Source: Zoogloeaceae bacterium
Lineage (GTDB): Bacteria; Pseudomonadota; Gammaproteobacteria; Burkholderiales; Rhodocyclaceae
NCBI GenBank assembly: GCA_031290535.1
Contig: JAITNI010000337.1
Coordinates: 1 to 8,060, forward strand
Length of the DNA: 8,060 nucleotides
Direction of reading: 5' to 3'
The translations under genes were made by a program, and so were the position numbers. Below, piece after piece: positions 6,220 to 8,060 of the stretch. Each line of letters begins with the position of its first letter. Positions within the stretch are counted from its first letter, which is position 1. Below the pieces are notes generated by a model that had not been told where the DNA came from, searched no databases, and saw only the letters and a program-made list of their open reading frames with translations.

Positions 6220-6717
6220 ATGAACCTTTCTCCCCCTCCTGTCTTTCTGGAAGACATTGCCGAACACCTGCAAATGGCCAACGATGGTTTTTACCAGTTT
6301 TTGCACCGCCAGACGGGCGAATTGTTTGAATGCGACCGCGAGTATTGGGAACTGGCCGAAGCGGCGCAGGATAAGAACGAACGGCAAGGCAACGGCTGGG
6401 AAGACGAAATGATCGCCGATGCCCTGCGCGTACAGGCACATCTGGACGATTATGTGGCCCTCCCCGCGCAGGCGGACATTCACGAATACAACATCATGGA
6501 ATCCTTTGCCGATCAGGTGGCAGACGCACAACAGCAGGCGTACCTCTACAACGCCCTGCGCGGCAAGGGCGCGTTCCGGCGCTTCAAGGACGCCCTGACG
6601 CAACTCGATCTACGGGAAGCCTGGTTTGCCTGGTATTTTGAGGCGTGTCTGGAAATCGCCAGAAAATGGTGCGAGGACAACAAGATTGCCTATACAGGCC
6701 GCGACCGCAAGCCATAA
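6220..6717 (+). CDS. UPF0158 family protein
   Basis: A 165-residue cytosolic, acidic protein of the uncharacterised UPF0158 family (Pfam PF03682). The family pattern is clear in the second half: DDYVALPAQADIHEYNIMES (76-95), the core NALRGKGAFRRFKDALTQ (111-128), and the Trp-rich end REAWFAWYFEACLEIARKWC (132-151). The N-terminal part, FYQFLHRQTGELFECD (24-39), matches the usual opening in which a residue pair reads out a 'D..TGE' turn. No catalytic residues are known to me, and no biochemical function is established. Length is typical for the family. The ATG at 6220 is chosen for its GAGGA. The gene stands alone, follows the leuA pair by about 270 bp on the same strand, converges on the MATE gene, and is enclosed by inverted repeat copies at 6064-6137 and 6730-6826. 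Confidence 0.82.
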   Translation: MNLSPPPVFLEDIAEHLQMANDGFYQFLHRQTGELFECDREYWELAEAAQDKNERQGNGWEDEMIADALRVQAHLDDYVALPAQADIHEYNIMESFADQVADAQQQAYLYNALRGKGAFRRFKDALTQLDLREAWFAWYFEACLEIARKWCEDNKIAYTGRDRKP

Positions 6718-6996
6718 GGGAAACGCATACCGTTCGCCCTGAGTTTATCGAAGGACATTCTCTGTAAAAACAAAGGCTTCGAGGGTTCGGCAAGCGCCCC
6801 ATGCGCGGAGGACTTCAGCCCGAACGATTTGGAGTGGTTCAGCGTTTCCCAAGCGGCAAGTCTGTTGTTACCCACATCAGGCCGACGCCGCATGATTGCC
6901 AGCGCCGAAGATTTCAAACGCGACGTTGAAAGCGACGATGAGGCCGCCTTCGCGCTGGCCGGAGACGAGTCAACCCACAAAGACAAAGGCCAGTAG
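6718..6996 (+). other. Stop-free frame continuing from the UPF0158 stop, with a 34-codon ORF
   Basis: After the TAA at 6715-6717 the same frame stays open for 92 codons to a TAG at 6994-6996. Its first part translates the REP-like repeat (PFALSLSK, a familiar spurious-ORF signature). The last part, from the ATG at 6892, would give a 34-residue acidic peptide (MIASAEDFKRDVESDDEAAF...). There is no good ribosome-binding site. It may be chance in GC-rich DNA or a remnant of a longer gene. Expression is not supported. Confidence 0.2.
6730..6826 (+). repeat. REP-like repeat copy 3, right inverted flank of the UPF0158 gene
   Basis: CCGTTCGCCCTGAG (6730-6743), then TCGAAGG, ATTC, GTAAAAACAA and a terminal CAGCCCGAACG (6816-6826). 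It is the inverted partner of 6064-6137, with about 20 extra bases in its centre. It begins 12 bp after the UPF0158 stop codon and separates that gene from the convergent MATE gene. Confidence 0.75.
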
Positions 6997-7009
6997 ACGG
7001 CAGCGCTTC

Positions 7010-8060
7010 CTATCCCTCCGCCGGGATGTTTTTCTGGCACGCCTCCCTTTGCCCCTTGACCCACAGCAGCAGCCCGCCCAGCAACAGGGCGGCGGTGATG
7101 GTGGCGAGGACGGCGGCTTGCCAGAAACCCGCCGCGCCTTGCGGTGTGGGGGCGGCAAAGGCAAGCCAGTAGCCCACGCCCAGCCCGCCGCCCCAAAAAC
7201 AGCCGATGTGAATCAAAAGCGGCACAAAGCTCACCTTGTAGGCGCGCAGGGCAAAGCAGGCGATGGTCTGGATGGCGTCGAAACACTGGTAGAGGGCGAT
7301 GTAAAAAATGAGTCCGGCGGCCACGCCCGCCACAGCGGGATCTTCGGTTGCCAGACGGGCAATCGGGCCACGCAAGCCGAGGAGCGCGAACGCCATCAGG
7401 ATGGAAAGCCCGCCCGCCAGAATCAGTCCGGCGCGGGCGCTGGCCCAGGCTCGCCGCTCTTCCTGCGCGCCCGCCGCCTGCGCTACCTGCGTGGCCGTGG
7501 CAATCGCCAGCGACAGGGGCAGCATATAGACGAAGGCGGAAAGATTGGCGGCGATGCGATGGCCGCTCACCGTCTCGACCCCCAGTCGGGCGATGAAAAT
7601 CGCCATCAGGGTAAAGGCGCTGATTTCCACCAGATAGGAAAATCCCATCGGCAGGCCCAGACGCAGCAATTCTTTCTGTGCTCGCCAGCGCGGCCATTCC
7701 CAGCGCTCGAAAATCTGAAAGGGAGCAAAGGCCGGACTTTTCGCCAGCAGTAAAAAGCAGAACGCGAGGCTCACCCAGGTGACGACAATCTGGGAACAGG
7801 CCGCGCCCGCCGCGCCCAGCGCAGGCAAGCCCAGATGTCCGCCCACCAGCCCCCAGGCCAGCGCCGCGTGACTGACGGTTTCCAGACAGGCGATGTACAT
7901 CAGGGGGCGCGGATGTCCCAGCGCGTTAGCGGCGGCGTGAAAGGCCCGGTAGCCGAGCGAGGCGGGCAGCGACAGGGCCAGGAGACGCAGATAAAGGGCG
8001 GCAATGGCCTCGACTTCCGGGCTGAGACGGGCGGGCGCCAGCAAAAAATGGGGAAAGGCC
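7010..8060 (-). CDS. MATE family multidrug/Na+ efflux transporter, C-terminal part (N-terminus beyond window)
   Basis: An open frame runs off the right edge, giving 349 residues. MATE proteins of about 450 residues with 12 helices export organic cations, drugs or metabolites in exchange for Na+ or H+ across the inner membrane. About nine hydrophobic helices are visible, so roughly the first three (about 100 residues) are missing. Family-typical features include YRAFHAAANALGHPRPLMYI, the second-half start ELLRLGLPMGFSYLVEISAF, then GHRIAANLSAFVYMLPLSLA and ATATQVAQAAGA, as in NorM-type proteins. Near the end, YQCFDAIQTIACFALRAYKV corresponds to the conserved late helix. The TTG at 8044 is not a real start because the coding frame continues through 8059. 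The substrate cannot be deduced. The stop lies close to the end of a plus-strand spacer and converges with the UPF0158 gene. Confidence 0.92.
   Translation of the reverse strand, partial: AFPHFLLAPARLSPEVEAIAALYLRLLALSLPASLGYRAFHAAANALGHPRPLMYIACLETVSHAALAWGLVGGHLGLPALGAAGAACSQIVVTWVSLAFCFLLLAKSPAFAPFQIFERWEWPRWRAQKELLRLGLPMGFSYLVEISAFTLMAIFIARLGVETVSGHRIAANLSAFVYMLPLSLAIATATQVAQAAGAQEERRAWASARAGLILAGGLSILMAFALLGLRGPIARLATEDPAVAGVAAGLIFYIALYQCFDAIQTIACFALRAYKVSFVPLLIHIGCFWGGGLGVGYWLAFAAPTPQGAAGFWQAAVLATITAALLLGGLLLWVKGQREACQKNIPAEG

Noticed and set aside
6690..7697. 335-codon minus-strand frame overlapping the MATE gene end and the right repeat
   Set aside because: It is a frame-shifted shadow of the MATE gene that continues into the REP-like repeat (translation SFDKLRANG is a repeat signature).

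Overview
The window looks like a chromosomal segment of a GC-rich proteobacterium, most likely gamma- or betaproteobacterial. The LeuA and ProB sequences are of the kind I associate with those classes, and the intergenic spaces hold REP-like palindromes of the 'GTTCGCCCTGA...TCGAAGG' type common in such genomes. No species can be named from the sequence alone. No rRNA, tRNA, CRISPR array, transposase or phage gene is visible.

Layout. The left half is read leftward: proB (glutamate 5-kinase, 2306-3427), then an AT-rich orphan two-helix membrane protein (1540-2232), then a HI0933/TIGR03862-type FAD oxidoreductase (207-1454). proB diverges from leuA (2-isopropylmalate synthase, 3977-5518). The roughly 550 bp between them hold a likely proB promoter, a pair of inverted hairpins joined by a four-tract G-quadruplex motif, and the leuA leader. 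leuA overlaps by 4 bp (ATGA) a small unrecognised helical protein (5515-5952). A UPF0158-family gene (6220-6717) follows and is enclosed by two inverted copies of a repeat of about 75-100 bp. The right end is the C-terminal part of a leftward MATE-family efflux transporter (7010 to the edge), convergent with the UPF0158 gene.

Biology. proB (proline) and leuA (leucine) are both amino-acid biosynthesis genes but stand apart from their usual pathway partners; no leuBCD, ilv, proA or obgE lies here. The conserved core genes are about 60% GC by eye. The orphan membrane gene is visibly AT-richer and is the best candidate for acquired or fast-evolving material. I found no clear defence or mobile system. 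The most notable features are the repeat-bounded UPF0158 gene, the G-quadruplex/REP doublet between the divergent biosynthetic genes, and the small protein coupled to leuA.
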